Of a stretch of DNA of 64,000 nt, positions 63,422-64,000 are shown one piece after another. Both the position numbers and the translations under genes were made by a program. The notes beneath the pieces were generated by a model. The model did not search any database and was not told where the DNA came from. It saw only the letters and a list, made by a program, of their open reading frames with translations. The stretch is from Nocardioides donggukensis. Lineage in GTDB: Bacteria > Actinomycetota > Actinomycetes > Propionibacteriales > Nocardioidaceae. Within the stretch, counting starts at the first letter, position 1. Every line of letters begins with the position of its first letter. The DNA is taken from contig NZ_JACYXZ010000004.1 of NCBI RefSeq assembly GCF_014842875.1, positions 186,001 to 250,000 of the forward strand, read 5' to 3'.

Positions 63422-64000
63422 GCGTGCCTCCGGTGGTCTTCGTCGTCGCGACGACGTCCGAGAACGAGTGAGAGCCCGACGCCGACGAGTGTCGCGCCGA
63501 GTGCGAGGAGCCAGCCGATGGCCGGCGCCCCCGTGTCGGGAAGGTTGCCGAGGGCCAGGCCCCCGGGTGTGTCCTGGAGCGGAGCGCCCGGGGCGCCCGA
63601 GCCGGCCGGGACGGCCGGCTCCCCGGGGGAGCCGGGCCCACCGGGAGTGCCGGGCCCACCGGGAGTGCCGGGGTCCCCGGGCGCCGGGTTGGCCGGGTCC
63701 GGGGTGACGATGTCGTCGGTGACCTGGGTGAGGCGCAGCCCGAGCGCCAGCTCGGACGACCTCAGCTGGGTGTCGTTGCCGGCCGCCTCGGCGAATCGCG
63801 CCGTCACCCGGAGCCGGGCCGACCTGCCGGGCTTCAGCAGGGCCCGGGAGCGCAGCTGGCCGTCCTGGTCGGTGGACGCCCAGCGACCGCCCGCGCCGCG
63901 GACCGTGATCCGGAGGACACCGAGGTCGATGAGCGAGCCGAGGTGGTCGTCGAGGACGTCGACGACCAGGCGGCCGGGCTGGGCGGCCGCGTTGCGGACG
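63418..64000 (-). CDS. LPXTG-type cell-wall-anchored surface protein, N-terminus missing (window edge)
   Basis: The open frame enters from the right edge; 193 codons are visible. The first 80 visible residues are a beta-rich extracellular domain (VVDVLDDHLGSLIDLGVLRITVRGAG). A Gly/Pro spacer with repeated PGGPGTPGG follows, then a sortase motif LPDTG, a hydrophobic helix and a basic tail (GRRRDDEDHRRHA). Sortase would link it to peptidoglycan. Together with the coupled TasA-like protein and signal peptidase it forms a surface-fibre or adhesin module. The N-terminal half and any sortase gene lie outside the window. Confidence 0.85.
   Translation of the reverse strand, partial: VRNAAAQPGRLVVDVLDDHLGSLIDLGVLRITVRGAGGRWASTDQDGQLRSRALLKPGRSARLRVTARFAEAAGNDTQLRSSELALGLRLTQVTDDIVTPDPANPAPGDPGTPGGPGTPGGPGSPGEPAVPAGSGAPGAPLQDTPGGLALGNLPDTGAPAIGWLLALGATLVGVGLSLVLGRRRDDEDHRRHA

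Overview
The window is chromosomal DNA of a very GC-rich actinomycete. Coding density is high, GTG starts and 1-4 bp start/stop overlaps are common, and the folate/ftsH/hpt/tilS block, the siderophore-interacting protein with IdeR/DtxR-like boxes and the poly(polyol phosphate) polymerases are typical actinobacterial content. Gene content and the intergenic repeat style suggest Nocardioidaceae (Nocardioides-like); this is an inference, as no 16S is present.

Layout. 1-13.8 kb: a cell-surface glycopolymer locus with a LicD-family protein (cut by the window edge), four sulfotransferase-like P-loop proteins, a fused CDP-ribitol synthase (cytidylyltransferase plus SDR), and two giant proteins with an N-terminal GT2 or GT2-like region and a C-terminal CDP-glycerol/ribitol polymerase. 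13.8-24.5 kb: housekeeping run read leftwards: dacB-type carboxypeptidase, DUF2342 zincin, tilS, hpt, ftsH, folE, folP, folB, folK, DUF3180 protein and a membrane coiled-coil protein, with divergent ppa. 24.5-29.2 kb: acyl-CoA oxidase-like protein, secreted NlpC/P60 hydrolase and PAP2-family membrane protein. 29.2-33.1 kb: thiamine ABC importer behind a TPP riboswitch. 33.1-37.2 kb: MFS and DASS transporters and an MBL hydrolase. 37.3-43.9 kb: GAF-ANTAR regulator, ABC-2 exporter with a divergent GbsR/MarR regulator, Ser/Thr kinase-patatin pair and DUF6314 protein. 43.9-45.5 kb: iron module (bacterioferritin, Bfd-like ferredoxin, siderophore-interacting protein) with IdeR-type boxes. Then tRNA-Thr(CGU), a zinc-ribbon miniprotein, a LysR regulator, DUF1801, TAP-like hydrolase, holB, tmk, topA, a methyltransferase, H+-pyrophosphatase, an STAS protein and an MrfA-like helicase. 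61.5-64 kb: a signal peptidase / TasA-like / LPXTG surface-protein locus, cut by the right edge.

How the genes work together. In the first block the fused enzyme would supply CDP-ribitol, the polymerases would build a polyol-phosphate chain, and LicD and sulfotransferase-like proteins would decorate it. The folate genes form a continuous pathway run. The thiamine importer is switched by TPP and the ferritin/siderophore genes by iron. At the right end a dedicated S26B signal peptidase sits with its likely substrate and a sortase-anchored partner.

The most unusual observations are: a signal peptidase that carries a SipW-type signal and a fibronectin-like domain at its own C-terminus; four sulfotransferase-like genes in a teichoic-acid-type locus; a Bfr with a ferroxidase His replaced by Asp; a 32-bp-periodic repeat family at two distant 3' ends; a mosaic inverted-repeat array before topA; and a paired palindrome upstream of hpt. 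No prophage, insertion sequence, CRISPR array or rRNA was seen.
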